Source: Oscillospiraceae bacterium
GTDB lineage: Bacteria; Bacillota; Clostridia; Oscillospirales; Oscillospiraceae
DNA: 64,000 nt
Assembly: GCA_015068035.1 (NCBI GenBank)
Contig: SVLI01000003.1
Span: forward strand, 1-64,000
Reading direction: 5' to 3'
A program made the position numbers and the translations under genes. Under the pieces are notes generated by a model. The model saw only the letters and a list, made by a program, of their open reading frames with translations. It made no database searches and was not told where the DNA came from. Each line of letters begins with the position of its first letter. Position 1 is the first letter of the stretch. Shown here piece after piece: positions 16,137 through 24,855 of the stretch.

Positions 16137-16550
16137 ATGGAAATCAGTAAAGTCGAATTGGACTCAAAAATCGAATCCTTCATAGAAGCAGAACAGGAAA
16201 AATATGAAACGAACAATGGGATATCCTGTAATTACACACCGTTTTGCTTTGTGGCAAAGCATGGTGATGAGATGATCGGTGCTGTTTCGGGTGCCAGCTT
16301 CTTTTCTGAAGTATATATCGATGAACTGGTCGTTAAGGATGGATATAGAAGGAAAAGCGTCGGAAGGCAGTTGATCAGAGCAGTTGAAGAATACTTTGGC
16401 GGTCAGGGATTCAATAACATAAATCTCTGTACAAATGGATTTCAGGCATCAGGTTTCTACGAAAAATGTGGATTTGAACTTGAGTTTGTAAGGGAAAATA
16501 AAACAGATCCCAGACTGAACAAGTACTTTTACATCGAATATCTGGATTAA
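16137..16550 (+). CDS. GNAT family N-acetyltransferase
   Basis: The 137-aa protein has the GNAT fold features: acetyl-CoA binding motif A region VKDGYRRKSVGRQLIRAVEE (about 68-87) with the R-x-x-x-x-G/A pattern, then INLCTNGFQASGFYEKCGF (about 97-115), the usual strand and helix near the C-terminus. Family members acetylate amines of small molecules or proteins, and no substrate can be named. It stands alone upstream of two broken ORFs in a stretch that looks like decayed accessory DNA. It has no strong RBS (GAGG about 6 bp before the ATG). Confidence 0.85.
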   Translation: MEISKVELDSKIESFIEAEQEKYETNNGISCNYTPFCFVAKHGDEMIGAVSGASFFSEVYIDELVVKDGYRRKSVGRQLIRAVEEYFGGQGFNNINLCTNGFQASGFYEKCGFELEFVRENKTDPRLNKYFYIEYLD

Positions 16551-16578
16551 CAAATCCCAGTATATCGAGGTAACCGCC

Positions 16579-16763
16579 ATGAAGCAAATCACGAACAAAG
16601 AATATGAAGAGTGGCAGAAATACAAAGCGGAGAAAGCAAAGGCCACATCCTTCTGCCGGATACAGTCTGGTTCATCTGCGAGGCAAACGGATATGACGCA
16701 GAAAAGATCGGTCAGCACTTCCTTGAAATTCTCCCGAAGATCTGTCCACCTGAGGAGAGATAA
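16579..16763 (+). pseudogene. small conserved hypothetical protein, frameshifted
   Basis: From the ATG at 16579 the frame gives MKQITNKEYEEWQKYKAEKAK. From about 16641 the matching continuation is in another frame: GHILLPDTVWFICEANGYD, then IGQHFLEILPKIC, ending at TAA 16761-16763. The spliced product (about 61 aa) looks like a small helical protein seen in Firmicutes accessory regions. The shift is at GCAAAGGCC and is best explained by a one-base loss. Confidence 0.6.
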
Positions 16764-16795
16764 TCTCTGTGCAGAAAAAATGATTGGAGAGAATA

Positions 16796-17113
16796 ATGGG
16801 ACATATATAATTCTTACTAAAGTTTGGAGAAGAATCGCACCTAAAGGAATTTGCCAAAGGAAGTTTATATTGCTCAAACGCAGAGACTTTTTGGGGAATT
16901 GAAGGCAAGCAAAAGATAAAAGGACAAGGGGATATACTCGAAGCTGGATCGAGGATTTTTTCTCAAAATATGACAATGCAATCTCTCGACACCGGTTCAA
17001 TTACTTCTTTTTACATGAGCGGAAATATTCTTGTTCATATTGAGCCAGCAAAGCATATACCCGTTTTTTGCCTTTTTGCCGTTTATGAAGATGACTGTGA
17101 GATATCCAACTAA
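16796..17113 (+). pseudogene. hypothetical protein gene with an early nonsense codon
   Basis: An ATG at 16796 after GGAGAG is followed four codons later by TAA (16808-16810). The same frame then stays open for 100 codons to TAA 17111-17113, encoding a coherent sequence (KFGEESHLKEFAKGSLYCSNA, later GDILEAGSRIFSQN and HIPVFCLFAVYEDD). The open length, the good RBS position and protein-like composition suggest a real gene broken near its start. Function is not recognised. Confidence 0.55.
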
Positions 17114-17136
17114 GGATATTAGAGAGGGAGATGACA

Positions 17137-18675
17137 ATGCTGAAATCAGCGATGCCGATTGGCGACCATATGGTTTTGCAGCGTGAGCAGGAAATCCTGC
17201 TCTGGGGCAGCTATGACGGGACGGAGGACGTTATTCTTCGTTTTCACGGCGCGGAAGTAAAGGCCAAGTGCGACGGAGAGAAGTGGCAGGCGGTTTTTCC
17301 GCCGATGCCCGCTTCCGGAGGAGAGTCGCTTTCGATCACCGCGGGCGAGGAAACGCTGACGTTTGCTGATGTGGCGGTCGGCGAGGTTTGGGTAGCCGGC
17401 GGACAGTCCAATATGGAGTTTCCCATGTTTTATGACGCGGATTATTCTGCAGAGCTTGGGATCTGCGAAAATCCGGATATCCGCTTTTTTGATATGCCGG
17501 AGTTCGTGCTCAAAGAGCAGCTTTCCGAGCGGGACTACAGCCGCTTTGGCTTTTGGCGGCCCTGCACGCCGGAGAATCTGGGGCCGTATTCGGCGGTCGG
17601 GTACTATTTTGCGAAGGAAATCTATGCTTCTTTGCAAGTTCCCGTCGGCATCCTCGGCTGCAACTGGGGAGGAACGCCCGCGTGTTCCTGGATTCGTGAG
17701 GACTATCTGGAGCGCGAGCACGTGCGGGTCTGGCTGGATGAATACATAGAGCAGACAAAGGATCTCGATCTGGAAGCCTATGAAAAGCTGGTGAAGTCAA
17801 GCCCTGGCTATTACAGGGATAACCATCTTGAAGACCCGGTGACTGCAAGGATGCTCACTTATAAAACCGAGGATGAGCAGCGCGAATATGATCGCAAGGT
17901 GACGGAGATGATGACGGCAAGCGGTGCAGACCTTTTGCCTCCCGTGGGGCCGCTGTCCGACCATGCACCAGGCAGACTGTATCACAGCATGCTCTCCGAG
18001 ATCATTGGTTATGGCATGCGCGGCGCCATCTGGTATCAGGGCGAATCGGACGAGTTCCATCCGGATATCTATGCGCAGACGATGGAGGCGCTTGTTGATT
18101 GCTGGCGTGACGCATGGGGAAAGAAATTCCCGTTCCTTTATGTGCAGCTTGCGCCCTTTGACCATTGGATGCACTGCACGGGTGAGCAGTACCCGATTCT
18201 GCGGCAGCAGCAGGATCTGTTCTCGCAGACGGGTGAGAATGTCTATATGGCGAGCATTATGGACAGTGGACTTGCATGGGATATCCATCCGAAGAAGAAG
18301 CGGCCGGTCGGAACGAGGCTTGGTCTGCTTGCCAGAAACAAAGTCTACGGAGATGCTGTGCTCGCGGACGCACCCGGCGCAGTCTCTGCCACTTGGGAGA
18401 ACGGTCGGATTCGCGTTGCGATGGCAAATGTGGGTGACGGCTTGACGCTTCGCGGGGATGAAATCCGCGATCTGCAGGTTTTTGTTGACGGCAGGGAGAT
18501 TGACGGTTTTGAAGCGGTTGTGGAAGGAGATTGCATACTGCTTGGCGGGCCTTCGTTGACGGGGGCAAGGGGCAGCGTAGTGGAGATCCGTTTGGCGTGG
18601 AAGCCCTATGCGAAAGTCAATCTCTATAACAGCGCGGGACTGCCGGCAAAGCCGTTCCGTTTGACAACAGTGTAA
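17137..18675 (+). CDS. sialate O-acetylesterase-like SGNH hydrolase
   Basis: The 512-aa protein carries SGNH/GDSL esterase blocks: GGQSNMEFPM with the catalytic Ser (about residue 91), GCNWGGTPA, GAIWYQGESD and the late Asp-x-x-His pair in SGLAWDIHPK. This matches the sialate 9-O-acetylesterase family, which removes acetyl groups from sialic acids or plant-type glycans. A beta-sandwich-like N-terminal part (about 1-80) is usual. No signal peptide, so probably cytoplasmic. The ATG at 17137 is preferred over 17131 because GGGAG ends at 17130. It lies 41 bp upstream of an enoate-reductase-like gene and may share its transcript. Confidence 0.88.
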   Translation: MLKSAMPIGDHMVLQREQEILLWGSYDGTEDVILRFHGAEVKAKCDGEKWQAVFPPMPASGGESLSITAGEETLTFADVAVGEVWVAGGQSNMEFPMFYDADYSAELGICENPDIRFFDMPEFVLKEQLSERDYSRFGFWRPCTPENLGPYSAVGYYFAKEIYASLQVPVGILGCNWGGTPACSWIREDYLEREHVRVWLDEYIEQTKDLDLEAYEKLVKSSPGYYRDNHLEDPVTARMLTYKTEDEQREYDRKVTEMMTASGADLLPPVGPLSDHAPGRLYHSMLSEIIGYGMRGAIWYQGESDEFHPDIYAQTMEALVDCWRDAWGKKFPFLYVQLAPFDHWMHCTGEQYPILRQQQDLFSQTGENVYMASIMDSGLAWDIHPKKKRPVGTRLGLLARNKVYGDAVLADAPGAVSATWENGRIRVAMANVGDGLTLRGDEIRDLQVFVDGREIDGFEAVVEGDCILLGGPSLTGARGSVVEIRLAWKPYAKVNLYNSAGLPAKPFRLTTV

Positions 18676-18716
18676 TCGAAAATTATATATTGGCTCAGAG
18701 GAAAGGGGAATGGATT

Positions 18717-20705
18717 ATGATTGACGCATTCAAGGAATTTCCGCATCTTCTCGCCCCCATAAAAATCGGGGATGTGATTTATCGAAACCGCATGTTCTGC
18801 GCGCCCACCGGGCATACGGACGATATCGCGCCCGGACAGCCCAGCGTGGACGGGCTTATGTCCTTTGAACGCATCGCCATTGGCGGCGCTGCTACCGTGG
18901 CAGAGGGCGAAGTGATCATCGACCACACGGAGTTCACCAAAACATCCTGGCCGCGGGACATTGTGAACCGGCAGAACTTCAACTATGCGCGCATGGCGGA
19001 CGTGGTGAAGCGTCACGGTGCGGTGCCCACGATGGAGCTCTGCTTCAGCGGCTCCGGCCCCAGCAAGCCCTCCCTGGGCATGTTCAAGGCCGAAGGACGG
19101 ACGCTGGAAGGACCCTGTGATATGGAAAAGAATCAGGACGGCTTTCCGGTGAAGGCCATGACGGAGGAACGAATTCTGGAGGTTATCCGGGACTTCGGCC
19201 TCGGCGCGCTGGCCGCAAAGCGTGCAGGATTTCCCATGGTTTCCATCCACGCCGCGCACTCGCGCGCGTTCCAGCACTGGTTCAGCCCGCAGGAGAACCG
19301 GCGCACAGACAAATGGGGCGGTGACAGCGCGGAAAACCGCTGCCGCTTCGCAGTGATGGCCATTGACGAGATCCATCGCGTCTGCGGTCGGGGCTTTCCT
19401 GTGGAGATCCGCATCAGCGGCACGGAGATCGTGCCGGACGGTTATGGCATCGACGAGGGCTGCCGCATTGCCGAGCAGCTGGATGGCCATGCGGACATCA
19501 TCAGCGTTTCCGTCAGCGCGATGGATACGCTGCATCCGGAGTCTTTCTCCCGCACGCATCTGAGCATGTTCTATGAAGAGGGCCATCATGCGGATATCGC
19601 GGCCGAAATTAAAAAACACGTCAAGCATTCCCTCGTAGGTATTGCGGGCGGCTTCAGCAATCCATGGGTTATGGAGGAAGTGCTTGCCTCCGGCAAGGCG
19701 GACATCATCTATATGGCGCGGCAGCTCAACTGCGACCCGGATCTTCCCAACAAGGTGAGAACGGGTAGGGTGGAGGAGATTCGCCGCTGCATGCGCTGCC
19801 TGAGCTGCTTTAGCACAACGGTTGGCAAGGGAGATATGCTCTGCTCCCTCAATCCGGAGGCGCAGCGAAATCGCGAGAATTACTACGCTTTACCCGCAGC
19901 GCGCAAAATGCGCGTGCTCGTGGTTGGCGGCGGTGTGGCGGGCATGCAGGCGGCCGTCACGGCTGCCGAACAGGGACACGAGGTCATTCTCTGCGAAAAG
20001 AGCGGAGAGCTGGGCGGAGCGATCCTCTGCGAAAAGAATGTTCCGTTCAAGGAAAATCTGCACCTCTATATCGAGCAGCAAAAAGCAAAGCTTCATAAAC
20101 TCGGCGTCGATGTGCGTCTTAACACAGAGCTGACGCGCGATGATGCGCTTGCTCTGAAGCCGGAAGCGATCATTTGCGCCATCGGCGCACAGACTGTCAA
20201 GCCGCCCATCCCGGGGCTGGATGCAGAACATGTGCATTCCGCTGTGGAGGTGTTTCGCAATCCGGAGCTTGCCGTAGGCAAGACCTTGATCCTGGGCGCG
20301 GGACTGGCGGGCTCGGAGCTTGCGATCTATCTGAGCATCCTCGGCAAGGAGGCAGAGCTTGTCGAGATGGGACCTGCCATCAACGACGGAGGCAACAACT
20401 GCCACGGGCGCGCGGTTCTGGATATGATTCTGCAGCACAAAATCCCCATGCATCTGAAGACGCGCGCGCTGGAGATCACAGCGGATGGCGTCCGCTGTGA
20501 AGGGCCGGAGGGCGAGGTTTTCTACAAGGCCGATACGGTGGTGTATGCTGCCGGCTCGATTGCAAAATCAGAAGAAGCCATGGCTTTCTACGACGCTGCA
20601 CCGACCTTCTGCATGGTTGGAGACTGCGAGGAGAGCTCGACAATCCTTAACGCCACCGGAACGGCCTATACGGCGGCGCGCTATCTCGGGCGTTACGACC
20701 ACTGA
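18717..20705 (+). CDS. old-yellow-enzyme / enoate-reductase-like FMN-FeS-FAD oxidoreductase (second copy)
   Basis: The 662-aa protein is a paralogue of the 12831-14768 product. It has a TIM barrel beginning PIKIGDVIYRNRMF, the segment ARQLNCDPDLPNKVRTG, the cluster motif CMRCLSC plus a downstream Cys, and a FAD-binding domain with VVGGGVAGMQAA and a second dinucleotide fold GAGLAGSELA. It probably reduces an activated double bond using NAD(P)H. The two copies differ enough to have separate substrates. The ATG at 18717 is supported by AAAGGGG; a TTG at 18690 is in frame but not needed. The gene ends at a strong terminator. Confidence 0.9.
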   Translation: MIDAFKEFPHLLAPIKIGDVIYRNRMFCAPTGHTDDIAPGQPSVDGLMSFERIAIGGAATVAEGEVIIDHTEFTKTSWPRDIVNRQNFNYARMADVVKRHGAVPTMELCFSGSGPSKPSLGMFKAEGRTLEGPCDMEKNQDGFPVKAMTEERILEVIRDFGLGALAAKRAGFPMVSIHAAHSRAFQHWFSPQENRRTDKWGGDSAENRCRFAVMAIDEIHRVCGRGFPVEIRISGTEIVPDGYGIDEGCRIAEQLDGHADIISVSVSAMDTLHPESFSRTHLSMFYEEGHHADIAAEIKKHVKHSLVGIAGGFSNPWVMEEVLASGKADIIYMARQLNCDPDLPNKVRTGRVEEIRRCMRCLSCFSTTVGKGDMLCSLNPEAQRNRENYYALPAARKMRVLVVGGGVAGMQAAVTAAEQGHEVILCEKSGELGGAILCEKNVPFKENLHLYIEQQKAKLHKLGVDVRLNTELTRDDALALKPEAIICAIGAQTVKPPIPGLDAEHVHSAVEVFRNPELAVGKTLILGAGLAGSELAIYLSILGKEAELVEMGPAINDGGNNCHGRAVLDMILQHKIPMHLKTRALEITADGVRCEGPEGEVFYKADTVVYAAGSIAKSEEAMAFYDAAPTFCMVGDCEESSTILNATGTAYTAARYLGRYDH

Positions 20706-20722
20706 GAAATAGGAAAAATAAG

Positions 20723-20755
20723 AAAACCGGACAGTCTTTGAGGCTGTCCGGTTTT
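20723..20755. terminator. bidirectional intrinsic terminator
   Basis: AAAACCGGACAG and CTGTCCGGTTTT form a 12-bp stem around a 9-nt loop. It lies between convergent genes (the 18717 flavoenzyme and the 20780 FAD oxidoreductase). Confidence 0.9.
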
Positions 20756-20779
20756 GTGTTTCCTTAAATGCCGCTGCAA

Positions 20780-22309
20780 TCATTCCGGAATGATCGCGGC
20801 AAAGTCGCCGCGAGTGAGCGCAATTTCGCCTTTGAGCTCGCGCTGTTCTGCCCAATAGCCGTCACATGGCTGGTCGAGCTTCACACCCTCCGCGATCATG
20901 ACTTTGCGCACTTCTTTTCCATCCACATCGCGCGGGCGCTTGTTGTCGCGCAGTGCAAGATAAGCGGCAATGCCCGCAGCGTGGCCTGTGCCCATCGCGG
21001 GGCCGATGATGCGCATTGCGCCGCAAGCGTGAAATTCTGCGCTGCAGCAGCGCCCAACGGCCAAAAGATTGTCAACGCCACGAGGCAGGAGGCTGCGGTA
21101 GGGGATTTCGCAGTAATCGCGCGGATCGCAGCGCGCCTCAATGCCTTCGGGCACGCCAAAGGGATGCATCTCTGCCGGGTCTTCTCCCTGCAGCGTGATT
21201 GCGCTCCCTCCGGGTGCGTTCATATGGATGTGGCGCATGAAGACAAGATTGTCGCTGGTCGGGTGATGCGTATCAAGAAAGTCCGGGAAGCGGGCGATGC
21301 CGTCTTCAAACTTGCTTCCACAAACAAGGTCGGAGGATTTGAGCATGTACTCACCGAAGATTCGTCTGGAATCCCGGACGCCGGGCAGATTGCCGGTGCC
21401 GACAAGGCGGACGTTTTCAAAACCGGGAACGCACTCGCGCAGGAAACGGTGGAAGCCCTGCATGAGTTTGTGCTGCTCGAGGATCTGACGGGTGATGTCC
21501 TCACAGTCCGTGTTGTGGCAGAAATAACTGTGGAAAGAGAAGGTGACGAAGTCCGCGCAGTCCATGGGCGTGTTCGGGATCAAAACACGGAAAAAGCCGC
21601 TCATACGGTTGCAGACGTGGCGCACCAGCTTTCCCTCGTCAATCCATTTTTGCTCTAATTCATAGATCAGCGGAAGCGGCTGCTTCACGCCGTTTTTGAT
21701 TTGCGCCTCCTTGTGCGCCTCCTCGGCGGCGAGATAGACTTCGAGATTCGCTCCGGACCAGCGCGAGCCGAGCGTGGTGGACAGATTGAGTCCGCCGAAA
21801 TCCACACCGCCCACCTCATAGGGAACACCGGCCATGGCAGACAAATCCGCATCGCCTGTGCTGTCGATAAAGAGGCTTGCCGAAATGCTCATCCAGCCGC
21901 CCTTGGTGTGGAACAACGCTTTTTTGATATTTGCGCCGTCCATCTCCACGTCCACGCAGGTGGCATCATAGAGAATGCGTGCCCCGGCAGCCGTGACCAT
22001 GTCTTCCAGAACAAACTTTCCGTATTCCGGTTCAAAGGACGGGTTTCGATAATAATCCTTGTCCGGATAAAACTTTTTGAGCTGTCCGACCTCGTCGAGG
22101 CGCTTTGTGAATTCAAGGCACACGCCCTCAATCTCGCCTGCGATCTGAGGAACATAGCCGTTCGTGGCAAGTCCGCCAAGCGAAACGCCTTTTTCCACGA
22201 GGATGACATGCAGGCCGTGGCGTGCAGCAACGATGGCCGCAGCGCTGCCACCCACACCGCCGCCGACGATACACAGATCGCAGAATAATTCCTTTTTGAT
22301 GTTTTGCAT
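20780..22309 (-). CDS. FAD-dependent oxidoreductase (FAD_oxidored family)
   Basis: The 509-aa protein starts with a dinucleotide-binding fold, CIVGGGVGGSAAAIVAARHG (about 13-32), then EKGVSLGGLATNGYVP. The middle has DSTGDADLSAMAGVPYE and the C-terminal part AVGRCCSAEFHACGAMR. These blocks are typical of the FAD_oxidored (PF12831) flavoproteins, most of which have unknown substrates. No Fe-S motif or export signal is evident. A related, shorter protein is encoded at 27432-28757. It reads leftward behind galE, but the 102-bp gap with GGGAG before its ATG leaves open whether it is co-transcribed. Confidence 0.85.
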   Translation of the reverse strand: MQNIKKELFCDLCIVGGGVGGSAAAIVAARHGLHVILVEKGVSLGGLATNGYVPQIAGEIEGVCLEFTKRLDEVGQLKKFYPDKDYYRNPSFEPEYGKFVLEDMVTAAGARILYDATCVDVEMDGANIKKALFHTKGGWMSISASLFIDSTGDADLSAMAGVPYEVGGVDFGGLNLSTTLGSRWSGANLEVYLAAEEAHKEAQIKNGVKQPLPLIYELEQKWIDEGKLVRHVCNRMSGFFRVLIPNTPMDCADFVTFSFHSYFCHNTDCEDITRQILEQHKLMQGFHRFLRECVPGFENVRLVGTGNLPGVRDSRRIFGEYMLKSSDLVCGSKFEDGIARFPDFLDTHHPTSDNLVFMRHIHMNAPGGSAITLQGEDPAEMHPFGVPEGIEARCDPRDYCEIPYRSLLPRGVDNLLAVGRCCSAEFHACGAMRIIGPAMGTGHAAGIAAYLALRDNKRPRDVDGKEVRKVMIAEGVKLDQPCDGYWAEQRELKGEIALTRGDFAAIIPE

Positions 22310-22411
22310 CTCTCTAATCTCCCGGTTTTGTTATGAAATCGAGCTTAAGCAAGAATGTGCAAGAAGTGTTTTTAGCGCGAAGCACCTGAATCGCTATACA
22401 GAGGCTGTTTG

Positions 22412-23425
22412 TTATTCGCGAAATCCGTTTGGATTTTTCTGCAGCCATGTCCAGGTGTCGCGGCACATGTCTGATAGGGTTCGCTCAGCTTTCCAGCCAA
22501 GAACCTCGTTGGCTCTGGATGGATCTGCGTAATACTCATCAATATCGCCTGCGCGGCGGCCGTCGATGACATAGGGAATCTTAACGCCGTTGGTGTTTTC
22601 AAAAGCGTCCACAATCTCCAGCACACTATAACCGCAGCCGGTGCCGAGATTGAAAACCTCCGTGCCCGTGTGCTTCAATGCAAATTCCAGCGCCTTGATG
22701 TGACCGATGGCAAGATCGACCACGTGCAGATAGTCCCGAACACCGGTGCCGTCGCGCGTGTCATAGTCATTACCGAAAACGTGCAGCTTTTCCAGTTTTC
22801 CGATGGCCACCTGGGAGATGTAGGGCATCAGATTGTTCGGGATTCCAGCCGGATCCTCACCGATGCAGCCGCTCTCATGCGCCCCGATTGGGTTGAAATA
22901 GCGCAGCAAGACAGCGGACATCTCCGGGTTGGCGGTAACAAAATCCTGAATGATGCGCTCGCCCATGAACTTTGTCCAGCCATAGGGGTTGGTGCAGCCG
23001 AGGGACATGTCCTCCAAACGTGGGCTAACGTTTGCTGCGTCGTAAACGGTGGCGGAGGAGGAATAAACAATGTATCGAACGCCGTTTGCATACATTCGGT
23101 CAAGAAGCGTGATGGTCGTGGAAAGATTGTTCCGATAGTATTCCAGCGGCTTCTGGACGGACTCGCCAACTGCTTTGAGTCCCGCAAAGTGGAACACCGC
23201 GTCAATAGGCTCCGCCTTGAAAAGCGCATCCATCGCCTCGCCGTCGGCGACATCAATTTCGTAAAAAGCGATCGGTTTGCCGGTGTGCTCCTGCACACGA
23301 CGGATGCTCTCATAAGAGCTGTTGCAAAGATTGTCCGCTACGACGACTTCGTAGCCGCATTCCAACAGTTGCAGCGCCGTGTGGGAGCCGATATATCCCG
23401 CACCGCCGGTTAAAAGGATCTTCAT
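22412..23425 (-). CDS. galE: UDP-glucose 4-epimerase
   Basis: The 337-aa extended short-chain dehydrogenase has the NAD motif TGGAGYIGSH at the N-terminus, the Ser-Ser-Ser-Ala-Thr-Val-Tyr box, and the catalytic YGWTK (Tyr and Lys). GALE-type sequences NPIGAHESGCIGEDP and RDYLHVVDLA are also present. It interconverts UDP-glucose and UDP-galactose for the Leloir pathway and glycan precursors. The ATG at 23425 directly follows a strong GGGAGG site; longer upstream reading is not needed. It has its own promoter (23482-23510). Full length for the family. Confidence 0.95.
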   Translation of the reverse strand: MKILLTGGAGYIGSHTALQLLECGYEVVVADNLCNSSYESIRRVQEHTGKPIAFYEIDVADGEAMDALFKAEPIDAVFHFAGLKAVGESVQKPLEYYRNNLSTTITLLDRMYANGVRYIVYSSSATVYDAANVSPRLEDMSLGCTNPYGWTKFMGERIIQDFVTANPEMSAVLLRYFNPIGAHESGCIGEDPAGIPNNLMPYISQVAIGKLEKLHVFGNDYDTRDGTGVRDYLHVVDLAIGHIKALEFALKHTGTEVFNLGTGCGYSVLEIVDAFENTNGVKIPYVIDGRRAGDIDEYYADPSRANEVLGWKAERTLSDMCRDTWTWLQKNPNGFRE

Positions 23426-23481
23426 GCGCGAATCCCTCCCGGTTCCAATCATACTGAATTTTACGCATTGGTTATACCGTC

Positions 23482-23510
23482 AAAATAGCAGATACATAGC
23501 AAAATGTCAA
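23482..23510 (-). promoter_or_regulatory. promoter for galE
   Basis: On the minus strand TTGACA (23510-23505), 17 bp, TATTTT (23487-23482), about 57 bp upstream of the start. Confidence 0.65.
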
Positions 23511-23611
23511 CAATCCGGCAGGCAGACAGACCCATGAAGAGATTGTGGTGTGAACTGCGGAGAATGTGTATGCAGATGAGGGCAATATCTCAAATTCAGC
23601 TTTGTATTCTA

Positions 23612-23640
23612 TTGCCCGACCGATGTTTCCATGCTATAAT
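23612..23640 (+). promoter_or_regulatory. promoter for the dehydratase/CoA-transferase operon
   Basis: TTGCCC (23612-23617), 17 bp, perfect TATAAT (23635-23640), 41 bp before the first gene of the five-gene operon. Confidence 0.65.
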
Positions 23641-23681
23641 AATTTAATTAGAATGCAGGATATGGAAAAGGAAGTTTCATT

Positions 23682-24854
23682 ATGGAATTACGGGACTGCG
23701 CCGCGAACAGTACGGCATTCAGACGGCTGCTTGCGGCCTATGAAAACCGGGAGATGTATCTGCGCGAGTGGAAGGATAAAGGCGAAAAGGTGATCGGCGT
23801 TCTGGGCGCGGATGTGCCGGAGGAGCTGCTTGCCGCGGCGGGACTGCACGCTGTGTGGATCTATGCCCTGCCGGGCGGGAATCTGCCGCTTGCCGATCAG
23901 TATCTGGAATATGCCTTTGATCCGATGGTGCGCGCAGAGTTTGAAAAGCTCGTGGACGGAACATACGGCGCGCTGCTTGACGGCATCGTCATTTCCAACA
24001 GCACGGATGTGCTGATCCGCCTTTATCTGTATCTGCGTGAGCTGAAACGAACGGAGCCGGAGCGCGCTCTTCCGGATGTCGTCTATATCGACTGGCTTTT
24101 CAGCCGGAATCTTCTCTATCAGCAGTATAATGAAAAGACGCTCGCGCGATTCCGTGAGCAGGTCGAGATTTGGGCAGGACGCAGTGTCAGCGATGAAGAG
24201 ATTGTAGAAGCGTCTTCTCTGTGCAACCGCCGTCGCCATGCGTTGCGGAAATTTAACGCGCTGCGAACGGCGGCAGAGCCGCGCGTGAGCGGAAGCGAGA
24301 TGCTCGTTGCGATCGGCAGCGGCCTGTTCATGGATGTGTGCGAACATACGCAGCTCATCGAACAGCTTGCGCAGGAGGCGGCCTCCTGGCCTGAATTAGA
24401 GGGAGTGCGCCTGTATTACACCGGCAGCGCACAGGTGACGACGGAGCTGTATCAGATGATCGAGCGCAGCGGCTATGTGATCGTCGGTGAGGATCACGAT
24501 TGGGGCGACCGCTTTTATGAGCGGGATACGAATACGGAACTGCCTGTGCTGCGTGCCCTCGTTGACCGCTATATGCTGCGGGAATTCAGCAGCAAAAAAT
24601 CGCTGGTTGCACAGCGTGTGAAAGCGCTTGACAGCCTTGTTAAAACAGCAGGGGCGGAAGCGGTTTTGTTCTTCACCCATGTTTATGAGGAGCCGGCAAG
24701 CTGGGATTATCCGTCTCAGAGAGAGAGTCTGCACTCGCGCGGAATCGGCACGATTCACGCAGCGAAGATGCATTGGCCGCTGACGGCGCAGGAATGTGCG
24801 GAGCTCAATGAAAAGCTGCTCGCCCATTTGCAAGCGCAGCAGGAGGGGAAGTAA
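23682..24854 (+). CDS. 2-hydroxyacyl-CoA dehydratase / benzoyl-CoA reductase-like subunit lacking cluster cysteines
   Basis: The 390-aa protein has the HgdB/BcrB-family layout: GVLGADVPEELLAAAGLHAV near the N-terminus, DGIVISNSTDVLIRLY in the middle and VLFFTHVYEEPASWDYP near the C-terminus. In active family members the middle block usually has a Cys (as in ATCDS) and the late block another (KFCDP-like), both binding a 4Fe-4S cluster. Here they are Thr and Tyr/Glu. Only four Cys remain (residue 6 and three scattered). It may be a structural or substrate-binding partner of the next subunit. An AAGGAAG site precedes the start, and it is followed one base after its stop by the second subunit. 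Confidence 0.8.
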   Translation: MELRDCAANSTAFRRLLAAYENREMYLREWKDKGEKVIGVLGADVPEELLAAAGLHAVWIYALPGGNLPLADQYLEYAFDPMVRAEFEKLVDGTYGALLDGIVISNSTDVLIRLYLYLRELKRTEPERALPDVVYIDWLFSRNLLYQQYNEKTLARFREQVEIWAGRSVSDEEIVEASSLCNRRRHALRKFNALRTAAEPRVSGSEMLVAIGSGLFMDVCEHTQLIEQLAQEAASWPELEGVRLYYTGSAQVTTELYQMIERSGYVIVGEDHDWGDRFYERDTNTELPVLRALVDRYMLREFSSKKSLVAQRVKALDSLVKTAGAEAVLFFTHVYEEPASWDYPSQRESLHSRGIGTIHAAKMHWPLTAQECAELNEKLLAHLQAQQEGK

Positions 24855-24855
24855 G

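Noticed and set aside
16579-16902. 107-aa ORF read without frameshift
   Set aside because: After residue 21 the composition becomes Ser/Arg-rich and loses sense, while the other frame continues a coherent protein, so a frameshifted gene fits better.
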